The notes under the pieces are model-generated. The model saw only the letters and a program-made list of their open reading frames with translations. It was not told the origin of the DNA and did no database searches. 64,000 nt of DNA from an uncultured Lachnospiraceae bacterium (GTDB lineage: Bacteria; Bacillota; Clostridia; Lachnospirales; Lachnospiraceae), in contig CAJTOR010000015.1 in NCBI GenBank assembly GCA_910577675.1, positions 20,892 to 84,891 of the forward strand, written 5' to 3'. Below, piece after piece: positions 27,405-35,825 of the stretch. Every line of letters starts with the position of its first letter. Positions within the stretch are counted from its first letter, which is position 1. The position numbers were made by a program, and so were the translations under genes.

Positions 27405-29873
27405 TTATAACGTTTTGCCAACAAGCCTCTTCGCCACCACAACCGCCTCCTGCGCATCCTTCGAATAGCCGTCCGCATGGATTTCATCGCAGTACTCCTG
27501 TGTGATAACCGCGCCGCCAATCATAATTTTGGCGCGCAGCCCGGCGGCATCGCGCTGTTTTACAATCTCCTTCATCTCAAGCATCGTGGTGGTCATCAGC
27601 GCCGAAACCGCGATAATATCTGCATCAAACTCTTTTGCAGAGCGGATAATTTCTTCGGTCGGCACATCCTTGCCCAGATCATGTACGTCAAACCCATAGT
27701 TTTTAAGCATCAGCGCAACCAGGTTTTTCCCGATATCATGGACATCGCCGGAAACCGTGGCAATAACGACAACCCCCTGTTTTTCCATCCCCTCATCGCT
27801 TTTAAGAAGCGGCTCGAGATATTCAACTGCCATCTTCATCGCCTCCGCCGACGCGATTAACTGCGGCAGGAAATATTCCCTGCGGTTAAACAGTTCTCCA
27901 ACTTCATTGATGGCAGGAATCAACTCTTCATCCAAAAGCTCCTGCGGGGTTTTCCCCCCGGAAACCGCCTCCGCAGCCAAAGCTACAATGCCCTTGCGGT
28001 TCCCTGAAAGGACAGCCTCGTAAAGCTTTGGCATAGCAGGTTTTTCCGGATGTTCCGGCATATGCTTAATATCTTTTGCCTCAGGGGCTTTTTTGCCCTC
28101 CGCCTTAATGGTTGCTGGCGGTTTTTCTGTTACCCTGCGGATATAATCAAGTTCCGCGCCCTCCCTTGCGCGCAGAAGGTCGGACGCTGCGGCAATCGTC
28201 ATCAGAAGATCCTGCGAAGGGTTTACGATGGCTGCCGTGATGCCTGCCTGGATGGCAAAGGCAAGGAATGCCGCATTTACATATGGACGCTGTGGCAGAC
28301 CAAATGAAATATTGGACAGACCGCACATGGTCGCCAGTCCAAGTTCCTCTCTACAGTAACGGATGGTTTCCACCGCAGCCAGGGCAGCGTCCGGGTTTGC
28401 CCCCACTGTATTGACCAGCCCGTCCACAAAAATATCCTCCCTGCAAAGCCCGTATTTTTCAGCTTGCGCAAGGATTGTACGGATAATCTGCTTTTTCTCC
28501 TCCATATCTTTTGGCAGTCCGGTCTGCGAGAGCGGCAGGAGAATAAACATCGCACCGTATTTTTTTATTGCCGGGAAGAGTTTTTCCATCTTCCCCTCCT
28601 CGAGTGATACGGAATTGACTAACGCCCGCCCCGGATAGCGCCTAAGTGCCGCCTCGATTACTTCCGGGTGGCTTGAATCAATGCAGAGCGCAAGATTAAC
28701 TGTGGCGGAAACCGTCTCGATGGCGGAAAGCATCATCGCTTTCTCATCGATGCCGCTCATGCCCATATTGATATCGAGGATATCAGCGCCATCCTCCGCC
28801 TGTTCCCTTGCAAACTGTTCCACCATCTCCATCTCCCCCGCAAGCAGGCTTTCCTTTAACGCGGGTTTCCCGGTCGGGTTAATGCGCTCCCCAATAGTAA
28901 GGAATCTTCCGTCAAGATCAATCCTTAAAATGTCACGCTCCGTCGCAAGCGCCCTAAGGTGCAATTTATTTAACTTTACAGGTGCAAATTTAGAAGCTGC
29001 TTTTGCCAGACCCTTTATATAAACCGGCGTTGTGCCGCAGCATCCGCCCACCAAAGCGGCTCCCGCCAAAAGCACCGCCTCCATATGTCCTACAAATTCC
29101 TGCGCATCCATATCGTACAGTGTCCTGCCATCCGAAAGTACGGGCAGGCCGGCGTTTGGTTTTACAACCACCGGTATGTCCGATACCTCCACCATACGTT
29201 TTACAAGTGAAAGAAGTTTGTCCGGACCTGCGGAGCAGTTTAGGCCGATTGCATCCGCCCCCATCCCGCCAAGAACAACGGCGCAGGCTTCCGGGGTATT
29301 GCCAAAAAAAGTGTGCCCGTCCTCGAGGAAAGTGAGTGTTATCATAACGGGAAGTTCACAGACTTCCCGGATGGCAAGCAGCGCTATGCGGCACTCCTTT
29401 AGATTCATCATGGTTTCCACAACAAACAGGTCGGCACCCGCCTTAACACAGCATAGCGCCTGTTCCCTGTAAACATCAAAAAGCTCTTCAAAGTCCATTG
29501 TTCCCATGGGGGCAAGCTGCTTTCCCGTCATGGTCAGATCTGCCGCCACATAGGCATTCCCCTCCCGCCCCGCGCGCCGCACTGCCTCCTTAGAGAGTGC
29601 GATAAGTTCCCCGTTCATCTTTATCACGCGCCCGGAAAGCCCGTACTCCGCCAATTTTATACGGTTTGCGGAAAATGTCGGGGCATAGAGGATATCCGTA
29701 CCCGCCTGCAAATAATCCGCCTGCAATCGGATAAGCACCTCCGGATTTTCCAGTATCCATTGTTCCGGGCAGACACCGCTAGGCATCCCCGCCGCAATCA
29801 GGCAGCTCCCGGTCGCACCGTCAAGGATAACACGCTTTTTTTCTGTTAATTCCCTAAATTCCTGTCTTGTCAT
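27405..29873 (-). CDS. metH: Cobalamin-dependent methionine synthase lacking the reactivation domain
   Basis: The protein has 822 residues and three MetH modules in order. The homocysteine-binding barrel (about 1-290) has the zinc motif GGCCGTTP. The methyl-THF barrel (about 310-590) has LTIGERINPTG and DILDINMG. The B12-binding part (about 620-822) has the cap and DVHDIGKNL, in which His is the lower cobalt ligand, and VSALMTTTM. The AdoMet reactivation domain of E. coli MetH is absent, as in many Clostridia where it is a separate protein; none lies in this window. It follows a methyltransferase/MTHFR gene after 32 bases. Confidence 0.93.
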   Translation of the reverse strand: MTRQEFRELTEKKRVILDGATGSCLIAAGMPSGVCPEQWILENPEVLIRLQADYLQAGTDILYAPTFSANRIKLAEYGLSGRVIKMNGELIALSKEAVRRAGREGNAYVAADLTMTGKQLAPMGTMDFEELFDVYREQALCCVKAGADLFVVETMMNLKECRIALLAIREVCELPVMITLTFLEDGHTFFGNTPEACAVVLGGMGADAIGLNCSAGPDKLLSLVKRMVEVSDIPVVVKPNAGLPVLSDGRTLYDMDAQEFVGHMEAVLLAGAALVGGCCGTTPVYIKGLAKAASKFAPVKLNKLHLRALATERDILRIDLDGRFLTIGERINPTGKPALKESLLAGEMEMVEQFAREQAEDGADILDINMGMSGIDEKAMMLSAIETVSATVNLALCIDSSHPEVIEAALRRYPGRALVNSVSLEEGKMEKLFPAIKKYGAMFILLPLSQTGLPKDMEEKKQIIRTILAQAEKYGLCREDIFVDGLVNTVGANPDAALAAVETIRYCREELGLATMCGLSNISFGLPQRPYVNAAFLAFAIQAGITAAIVNPSQDLLMTIAAASDLLRAREGAELDYIRRVTEKPPATIKAEGKKAPEAKDIKHMPEHPEKPAMPKLYEAVLSGNRKGIVALAAEAVSGGKTPQELLDEELIPAINEVGELFNRREYFLPQLIASAEAMKMAVEYLEPLLKSDEGMEKQGVVVIATVSGDVHDIGKNLVALMLKNYGFDVHDLGKDVPTEEIIRSAKEFDADIIAVSALMTTTMLEMKEIVKQRDAAGLRAKIMIGGAVITQEYCDEIHADGYSKDAQEAVVVAKRLVGKTL

Positions 29874-29905
29874 AATAATCTCCGTTTCTGTCCGCTGTTC
29901 TGCCT

Positions 29906-31735
29906 TTACTTTTTCATTCCTCTTAAAATCCCCTCCATCAATCCCACCCGGTTAAACGGCAGCATAAAATAATATCCGTCCACAAAATCATTCATCTGTT
30001 CCATTACCTCAAGTGAAATCCGGATTCCGACCTGCTCCCCCTCTTCCCTGCCCATATCCGGATGATATTTTAAAAGCACTTTATCCGGGATATTGATACC
30101 GACCAACTCGTTTTTAACAAAATTTGCATTGCGGTAGCTGACTAAGGGCATAATCCCGGCAAGAAGCTTTGTTTTTAACTTCTGCTTTAACAAAAAAAGC
30201 CTCTCGATATCTTCCCTGCCATAAACTGGCTGCGTCAGGAAATAGGAAGCCCCGGCATCAATTTTTTTCTGCGCGCGGGAGAGTTCCACGGAAAAATTTA
30301 CCCTCCCCTGGTTAAGTGCACCGCCGTAAACCATCGGCTCATTTTGGAAATGTTCGCGGTTCATCTCGCGCGCAAATTCCATCAGTTTCACTGAATTGTA
30401 GTCGAACACGCCGGTCGCACTGCTGCGCAGTTGTATCGGCACCGGGTCGCCGGTAACAAAAAGAAAATTGCGTATCCCGTTTGCGTAGGCTCCGAGCAGT
30501 ACGGAACGCATGGAAATCATATTTTTATCCCGGCAGCAGATATGGGGCATCACAGGCATCCCTGTAATCGCCACCAGCTTGACCGCCGTAAGTACGGAAT
30601 CCATGCGGGAACGCCCCTGCGGGGAATCCGCCACGGTCAGGATATCCGCGCCCAATTCTTTTAATCGTGCCGCCGCCGCGATAATCTTTGCATCGTCCGC
30701 ATCGTATGGCGGGTCAAGCTCCACCGCGATTACTTTTTTGCCCTGTAATTGTTCAAGAAATCGGTTGTTTTCCGTATGAACCCAAATATCGTCCTCTTCC
30801 CGGCACAGTTTTCCTCCATCCCCACAAGCAGGCTCAAAGACTTTACATTCCACAGAATTTAAAGGCGCAGAAAGGTTCCCTGAAAGTTCCGCAATATATT
30901 CCGGCGACGAGCCGCAGCAGGCTCCCAGGACCGACACACCACAGGCGGCAATTTTTTCCATATTTTTCCTAAAATAATTTTCATTCCGCAGAAATACCAT
31001 GCGGCTGTTAAGCTGTTCCGGATAACCGGCATTAGGCAGTACACAGAAATATTTTTTTTCCGGAAGACGCAGATTTTCCACAATCCGCAACATATGCCCG
31101 GAGCCGACCCCGCAGTTTAAACCAACGGCATCAAGCTCTGTTTCACCAGCCTGCGCAATCAGGCGTTCGGCTCGGATTCCCGCCGAGGAATAGCCATTTT
31201 GGTTTACACAGAACAGACCCGCGCAGAATATATCCGGCATACGCGATTTTGCATAGGCAACCGCTTCCCCCATCCCCCCCATATCCGGGAAGGTTTCAAA
31301 CCAGAGCGCATCCACGCCCTCCTCCAAAAACAGATCGACAAGCGCGCGGTACTCCTCCCCAACATCCGCCGCATCCCCATTTACAAAAACCTCCCTGAGC
31401 GGTCCGATATCGCCCGCAAGAAAACATTTTCTTCCAGTTTTTTCCATATGTAGCGCAATTTCTGCTTTTGCAATCCGGCACGCCGCGCGCACAATCTCCT
31501 CCTGCCCTTTTTTATCCACGCCAAGCACCTGTCTGCCCGCCGCAAAGGTATTTGTCCGCAAAAGCATAGCCCCCGCCTCTAAGTAGGCGCGGTGGATGCC
31601 CGCAACCACCTCCGGCTCCCTGATATTCGCCCACTCCGATACCGGGCTTTCCTGCCTTTTTATTTCCGCATAATATGTCCCCATCGCTCCGTCCGTCAAA
31701 AGGCAGTGCGACTTTAAATATTCCCCGATGCCCAT
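29906..31735 (-). CDS. Homocysteine methyltransferase/methylenetetrahydrofolate reductase fusion
   Basis: The protein has 609 residues. The N-terminal half (about 1-285) is a homocysteine methyltransferase barrel with zinc ligands Cys in GLNCGVG and GACCGSSP. The C-terminal half (about 310-609) is a MetF-type FAD reductase with VIAVELDPPYDADD and FLFVTGDPVP, making 5-methyl-THF. It is placed immediately before metH, so its reductase half supplies the methyl donor. Why a second homocysteine methyltransferase domain is present is unclear: it may use S-methylmethionine or another donor, or help reactivation. Confidence 0.92.
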   Translation of the reverse strand: MGIGEYLKSHCLLTDGAMGTYYAEIKRQESPVSEWANIREPEVVAGIHRAYLEAGAMLLRTNTFAAGRQVLGVDKKGQEEIVRAACRIAKAEIALHMEKTGRKCFLAGDIGPLREVFVNGDAADVGEEYRALVDLFLEEGVDALWFETFPDMGGMGEAVAYAKSRMPDIFCAGLFCVNQNGYSSAGIRAERLIAQAGETELDAVGLNCGVGSGHMLRIVENLRLPEKKYFCVLPNAGYPEQLNSRMVFLRNENYFRKNMEKIAACGVSVLGACCGSSPEYIAELSGNLSAPLNSVECKVFEPACGDGGKLCREEDDIWVHTENNRFLEQLQGKKVIAVELDPPYDADDAKIIAAAARLKELGADILTVADSPQGRSRMDSVLTAVKLVAITGMPVMPHICCRDKNMISMRSVLLGAYANGIRNFLFVTGDPVPIQLRSSATGVFDYNSVKLMEFAREMNREHFQNEPMVYGGALNQGRVNFSVELSRAQKKIDAGASYFLTQPVYGREDIERLFLLKQKLKTKLLAGIMPLVSYRNANFVKNELVGINIPDKVLLKYHPDMGREEGEQVGIRISLEVMEQMNDFVDGYYFMLPFNRVGLMEGILRGMKK

Positions 31736-31853
31736 ATTCCTTTTTCCTTTTTATTTCCTGTCCGTTCAGTTACATTTTTTTCCAGTTCCTAAATAATCTA
31801 CCCATAGCCCGGTTTTTAAGCTTAGTTTTCCGCCCTATCTCGGCCATATCCAT

Positions 31854-32813
31854 CTACTCTGTCACGCAATTTCTTTCCCGTCCGGCCAGGTATGCTTCTA
31901 TATTTTTTGCCACTTCATCCACACAGCGCTGCCTTGCCTCAACGGTTGCCCAGCCGATATGCGGCGTGATAATCAGCCGCGTGGAGTCCTTGACGGCAAG
32001 AAGGGGGGAATCTGCTGCCATTGGCTCCACACAGAGTACATCAAGCCCGGCACCGCCGATCTCTCCCTTTAAAAGTGCCTGTGCTAGGGCTTTTTCATCG
32101 ATAATCGGACCGCGCCCAAGGTTTAGGAGAATGGCATCCTTTTTCATCAGGGACAGTTCCCGCTCCCCGACAAAATTCCTGGTTGCATCGTTTAGCGGGG
32201 CATGGATGGATATGATATCCGATTCCCCAAACAGGGTTTCTTTGTCCACGCGCCGGTACTCTGTATCATCGTGCGTGCCGCTTGTCGAATAATAGACCAC
32301 ATCACACCCGAAGGCTTTTGCTATCCCCGCCACCTTCCTGCCAATATTGCCAAGTCCCACAATCCCGAAACGTTTTTTGGAAAGCTCGTTAAAATGCACG
32401 TCGAACTTGCTGAAAATATCGCATTTTACATATTCGCCCGACTTAACATAACGGTCGTAAAAATACAATTTTTCATACAGGTAGAACAAAAGTGCAAAAG
32501 TATGCTGTGCCACCGAATCAGTGGAATAGTCACTGACATTCGTTACTTTTATTCCTCTTTCTGCCATATATGCAAAATCCACATTGTTCGTACCAGTTGC
32601 CGTAAGGCAGATTAATTTTAGCTGGCTGCAATCTTTAAGAAGTTCCCTTCCAAGCGGGATTTTGTTGACCACAATAATATCCGCCCCCCTGATGCGCGCG
32701 GCATTCTCCCCTGGCACGGACTTCCCGTAAACGGTTACTTCCCCAAACGCATCAAACGCGCCAAGATCCACATCCTTTCCCAGCGTGTCCGCCTCCATAA
32801 ATACAATTTTCAT
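31854..32813 (-). CDS. D-2-hydroxyacid dehydrogenase (NAD-dependent)
   Basis: The protein has 319 residues. The Rossmann domain shows GIVGLGNIGRKVAGIAKAFG. The catalytic Arg is in NLGRGPIIDE (a family segment carrying the active-site region), with Glu downstream and His in IITPHIGWAT. The substrate-binding domain includes LTATGTNNVDF. The family covers glycerate, lactate, 2-ketoisocaproate and similar reductases, and the exact substrate cannot be told. It stands between the methionine genes and the double-HAD gene in the same direction, with gaps of about 55-120 bases on each side. Confidence 0.9.
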   Translation of the reverse strand: MKIVFMEADTLGKDVDLGAFDAFGEVTVYGKSVPGENAARIRGADIIVVNKIPLGRELLKDCSQLKLICLTATGTNNVDFAYMAERGIKVTNVSDYSTDSVAQHTFALLFYLYEKLYFYDRYVKSGEYVKCDIFSKFDVHFNELSKKRFGIVGLGNIGRKVAGIAKAFGCDVVYYSTSGTHDDTEYRRVDKETLFGESDIISIHAPLNDATRNFVGERELSLMKKDAILLNLGRGPIIDEKALAQALLKGEIGGAGLDVLCVEPMAADSPLLAVKDSTRLIITPHIGWATVEARQRCVDEVAKNIEAYLAGRERNCVTE

Positions 32814-32867
32814 AAAAATCCCCCCAAAAACAGTCCTTTTTTACAAAATATTCCAGTAATCGACCTG

Positions 32868-34091
32868 TTAAAACAGCCCCACCAGTTCCATAATATCCCC
32901 AATACAGAAATCCGGATTTTCACATTTTCCAAAGCCGTACTGCGCAAAGACAAACGGCACACCCGCCGCATGTGACGCTTCCTCGTCCGGCAGGGTATCC
33001 CCGATATAAATAGCTTTTGAAAGCGGCAGATTATTTCTCTCGCAGATCAGGCGGATATTGTCGGCTTTCAAAAGCCCCGTATCGCCCGGACAGGTAAAAT
33101 CATCGACCAACTCCCACAGATTATGCGCTGTGAGCATGGCTTCAATATAGCCGCTGCGGCAATTGCTGACAATAAAGATCCTGTATTTCTCCCGCAGTTT
33201 TTTAAATGCGCCCGCCACATCCCCGATCAGCGATGCACCGCCTTTTGCAAGAATCGGGCACTGGACGCGCACACACTCTTCCATCACCTGTATGGCAGTT
33301 TCCTCCGAAACGGATACAAAAAGTTTTCTGGCAATATCCTCAAGCGGCAGTCCATAGAGATTTTTCAGCTTTTCTGCGGTGACGGTATCTTTAACTTCCG
33401 GATATTTTGCCGCCACATCGCTCCAAATCTTTGCTGCGGCCTCTGTCGTATCCCACAGTGTCCCGTCCACATCAAAAATCATTGCCGCTAACGGCTCCAC
33501 CCCAATTTCTTTTAATTTGCCAAGGGCTTCCTCCTTACCTGTAAATAATATGGTGTGGATTCCATATTTTTCTGCTCCTTTTAGATTGCGCTCAAGGTCA
33601 TCCAGAAATACACATTCTTCCGGCACAAGATTATAACGGTTCAGTAATTCCTCATATATCTCCGGTTCCGGTTTTATCCTGTGGATTTCATATGAAATCA
33701 CACCGCCGTCCGCGAGCGGGATAAATTCAAAATGGCGGCGCGCATAGTCGAAAAGGTCACCTGCGTAGTTCGACAAAAGATAGACGCGATAGCCCGCCGC
33801 TTTTAAATTCCTGATTAAAGCAGCGGAATAATCATATTCCTCCACAAGCTGCTCCCTGCCCTCAAAAAAGGCTTCTATTTCCTTCTCATAGCCCGGCACA
33901 AGCCCCGCGCACATCCCCACAATCTCCTTTATGGGCAGCACTCCCCTGTCAACCTCGTCCCAGTACGGTCCCCGCACTGTGGCATCCACTATTTTCTGGC
34001 GCACACTCTCTGTAAAGTGCTCATTGATATAATCCTTCCAGCGAAAATGCGCCAGTACATTGCCAATGTCAAAAATAATATTTTTAATCAT
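32868..34091 (-). CDS. Fusion of two HAD-family phosphatases
   Basis: The product has 407 residues from the ATG at 34091, with GGGAG before it. Two complete HAD domains lie in tandem. The first (about 1-200) starts IIFDIGNVL, with nucleophile Asp10-like, and later LLSNYAGD and VFLDDLERN. The second (about 205-407) starts MIFDVDGTLWDT and has IVSNCRSGY and YIGDTLPDEE. Both keep the nucleophile and acid/base Asp residues. HADs are usually single-domain, and the linker is short, so it looks like a real fusion and not a missed stop. Probable substrates are small phosphorylated metabolites. A promoter stands at 34,122-34,149. Confidence 0.85.
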   Translation of the reverse strand: MIKNIIFDIGNVLAHFRWKDYINEHFTESVRQKIVDATVRGPYWDEVDRGVLPIKEIVGMCAGLVPGYEKEIEAFFEGREQLVEEYDYSAALIRNLKAAGYRVYLLSNYAGDLFDYARRHFEFIPLADGGVISYEIHRIKPEPEIYEELLNRYNLVPEECVFLDDLERNLKGAEKYGIHTILFTGKEEALGKLKEIGVEPLAAMIFDVDGTLWDTTEAAAKIWSDVAAKYPEVKDTVTAEKLKNLYGLPLEDIARKLFVSVSEETAIQVMEECVRVQCPILAKGGASLIGDVAGAFKKLREKYRIFIVSNCRSGYIEAMLTAHNLWELVDDFTCPGDTGLLKADNIRLICERNNLPLSKAIYIGDTLPDEEASHAAGVPFVFAQYGFGKCENPDFCIGDIMELVGLF

Positions 34092-34121
34092 AGTGTTTCT
34101 CCCTTCAAGTCTGTTTTTTCT

Positions 34122-34149
34122 ATTATAATATACCACCCGCCCCTGTCAA
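34122..34149 (-). promoter_or_regulatory. Sigma-A promoter for the double-HAD gene
   Basis: On the minus strand TTGACA (34144-34149), 16-base spacer and TATAAT (34122-34127). Close to consensus. It is back to back with the luxS promoter. Confidence 0.75.
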
Positions 34150-34190
34150 GTATTAAAACTAAACGAGCTTTGAATGCGAAATATTCCATC

Positions 34191-34219
34191 TTGCCATCGG
34201 GTTTAAAATTGGCTATAAT
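34191..34219 (+). promoter_or_regulatory. Sigma-A promoter for luxS
   Basis: TTGCCA (34191-34196), 17-base spacer and TATAAT (34214-34219) about 85 bases before the luxS start. It leaves a short leader with the GGAGG site. Confidence 0.75.
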
Positions 34220-34303
34220 GTCTTATATGACTTCCTGCCTGTGCTGTTAATGCCAGGTTTTGGAAATTATTTACAAAACATAATTCTTGAACGGAGGATT
34301 TTT

Positions 34304-34783
34304 ATGGAAACAATCGCAAGTTTTACCGTTGACCATCTGCGCCTGTTACCGGGCATTTATGTTTCCCGCCAGGATATTGTCGGCGGCGAAACGGTCACTA
34401 CATTTGATATCCGGATGACCCGCCCTAATTATGAGCCGGTTATGAACACGGCGGAGGTTCACACCATCGAGCACCTCGGTGCTACTTTCCTGCGCAACCA
34501 CGCAAAATACGGCGAAAAGACCCTGTACTTTGGCCCGATGGGCTGCCGCACCGGATTTTATCTTCTGCTCACAGGAAATTACAGCTCGGAGGATATCGTT
34601 CCACTCCTAAAGGAAATGTTTTCTTTTATCGCTTCCTACACGGAGGATGTGCCGGGGGCATCGCCTGTCTGCTGCGGCAATTATCTTGATATGAACCTGC
34701 CGATGGCACGTTTTCTTGCAGGGAAATATCTCGACGAAGTTCTCGACCGGATTACGCCGGATCGTCTAAAGTATCCGCAGTAA
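34304..34783 (+). CDS. luxS: S-ribosylhomocysteine lyase (autoinducer-2 synthesis)
   Basis: The product has 159 residues from the ATG at 34304, with GGAGG seven bases upstream; in-frame upstream starts have no ribosome site. The metal centre is clear: His53, Glu56 and His57 in HTIEHL, with Cys in the CCGNYLDMNL segment. GPMGCRTGF contains the conserved catalytic Cys. The enzyme splits S-ribosylhomocysteine into homocysteine and the precursor of AI-2, in the activated methyl cycle, which links it to the methionine synthase genes nearby. Length is normal for the family. Confidence 0.96.
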   Translation: METIASFTVDHLRLLPGIYVSRQDIVGGETVTTFDIRMTRPNYEPVMNTAEVHTIEHLGATFLRNHAKYGEKTLYFGPMGCRTGFYLLLTGNYSSEDIVPLLKEMFSFIASYTEDVPGASPVCCGNYLDMNLPMARFLAGKYLDEVLDRITPDRLKYPQ

Positions 34784-34808
34784 AGGTTATTTTTTCCGCA
34801 TTCGCGCA

Positions 34809-34904
34809 TACAATGTATGGCAGGCAGGTGATAATCCCTGATTTTTCTTTTGTTTCGGTCGGGGCGCGCACCCAAGGGTCGCCCAAGCCTGCCAATATAT
34901 TGTA
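34809..34904 (+). ncRNA. Putative structured RNA leader between luxS and the next gene
   Basis: TACAAT...TGGCAGGC (34809-34825) is mirrored by GCCTGCCA...ATTGTA (34887-34904), giving a ~14-bp closing stem. The inside holds GC-rich arms near 34860-34885. The structure ends right before the GGAGG (34906-34910) of the gene at 34,917. It could be a cis-regulatory RNA or simply a luxS terminator; there is no T-run after the stem, which argues against the second. Confidence 0.35.
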
Positions 34905-34916
34905 TGGAGGCAGGCT

Positions 34917-35504
34917 ATGGATTTATCACAGGGCAACACAAGCGATTCCATGCTCCGGCAATCGACAAATTTTTGCCGACTTTCTTTTTTTTGCAGTATC
35001 CTGCTTCCCTACATCCCGCTCCCGATGCGTCAGCCCCTGCTTCTTTTCTCAAAATTTATCGAATTAAAAGAATGTATGGCATGCCCGAAACAGCAATTTG
35101 ATTTTGGGCAGACCAAAACGGCTGACCCGGCGGATGCTATCTCCGATATCCTTGCAAAACTATCCCCTCTATTGAGCGAAACCGAACGGGCACAGCTTTC
35201 CCAGATGCAGAATATGATGCAGATGCTAAAACTATACCAGACATTCCAGGAACTTGCCCCGTTTATGAATATGGGCGGGGACTCCCCGTTCCCATTCCCT
35301 TTCTTCCCGCAGGGCAGTGCGGACAGTGGGCAGACAGAAAACGAATCCTCTGGCACAAATACAAAAGGTGGCGGCGAAGACAGGAACAAGGACGAAACCG
35401 ATAATTCCGGTCCCGTTGGCATGCTTTTATCCATGCTCTCCCCGGAGCAAAAAGAAATGTTTGAAAATTTGAAAACAGTCATGTCGGAAATGCCTCCGGA
35501 ATAA
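34917..35504 (+). CDS. Hypothetical protein, acidic, Met/Pro-rich middle
   Basis: The product has 195 residues. ATG at 34917 follows GGAGG at six bases. The N-terminal ~55 residues are hydrophobic with Cys and Pro. Then comes a helical part (AISDILAKLSPLLSETERAQ), a FPFPFF cluster, a glycine/serine/charged linker and a last helical part with SMLSPEQKEMFENL. No family recognised. The next gene, 35 bases downstream, also has an acidic helical product with a TPEEST/SPDDRRRF pattern, so the two may form a pair of interacting proteins. One terminator at 35,790 closes the unit. Confidence 0.6.
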   Translation: MDLSQGNTSDSMLRQSTNFCRLSFFCSILLPYIPLPMRQPLLLFSKFIELKECMACPKQQFDFGQTKTADPADAISDILAKLSPLLSETERAQLSQMQNMMQMLKLYQTFQELAPFMNMGGDSPFPFPFFPQGSADSGQTENESSGTNTKGGGEDRNKDETDNSGPVGMLLSMLSPEQKEMFENLKTVMSEMPPE

Positions 35505-35539
35505 AATAGAATGATATAATAAAAATCGAGGGATCACAC

Positions 35540-35806
35540 ATGGACCAAAATTTTCTAAACCGTCCGGAACTTGCAAATCTTGACCCGGTCAAAAAACAAT
35601 TCCTTACTGAACTGATGATGGAGGCGGAGAAAACAACACAAAAAAACATGCCGACACTCTATATGAAGGCGATCGGCAAAATGAACGCACTTAGGCTTAA
35701 ATTCACCCCCGAGGAGTCAACCCTGCTCTCCGAAATCATCGAGTCACAGATGTCCCCGGACGACCGCAGGCGCTTCGATGCCGTAAAAAAGATGCTGCTC
35801 AAATAG
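35540..35806 (+). CDS. Hypothetical 88-residue helical protein
   Basis: The protein has 88 residues and begins MDQNFLNRPELANLDPVKKQ. It is almost entirely predicted helix, with a TPEESTLLSEIIES heptad pattern and no Cys. It lies 35 bases after the 195-residue gene on the same strand and ends at a strong terminator, so it is the last gene of that unit. I do not recognise the family. SPEQKEMFENL in the upstream product and SPDDRRRFDAV here are similar and hint at a shared origin or interaction. Confidence 0.65.
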   Translation: MDQNFLNRPELANLDPVKKQFLTELMMEAEKTTQKNMPTLYMKAIGKMNALRLKFTPEESTLLSEIIESQMSPDDRRRFDAVKKMLLK

Positions 35807-35820
35807 CAGCATCTTTTTTT
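35790..35820 (+). terminator. Rho-independent terminator
   Basis: AGATGCTGCT pairs with AGCAGCATCT around CAAAT and is followed by seven T. It overlaps the last codons of the 88-residue gene and closes that unit. On the opposite side it lies close behind the minus-strand substrate gene, so it may serve both strands. Confidence 0.9.
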
Positions 35821-35825
35821 AATTA

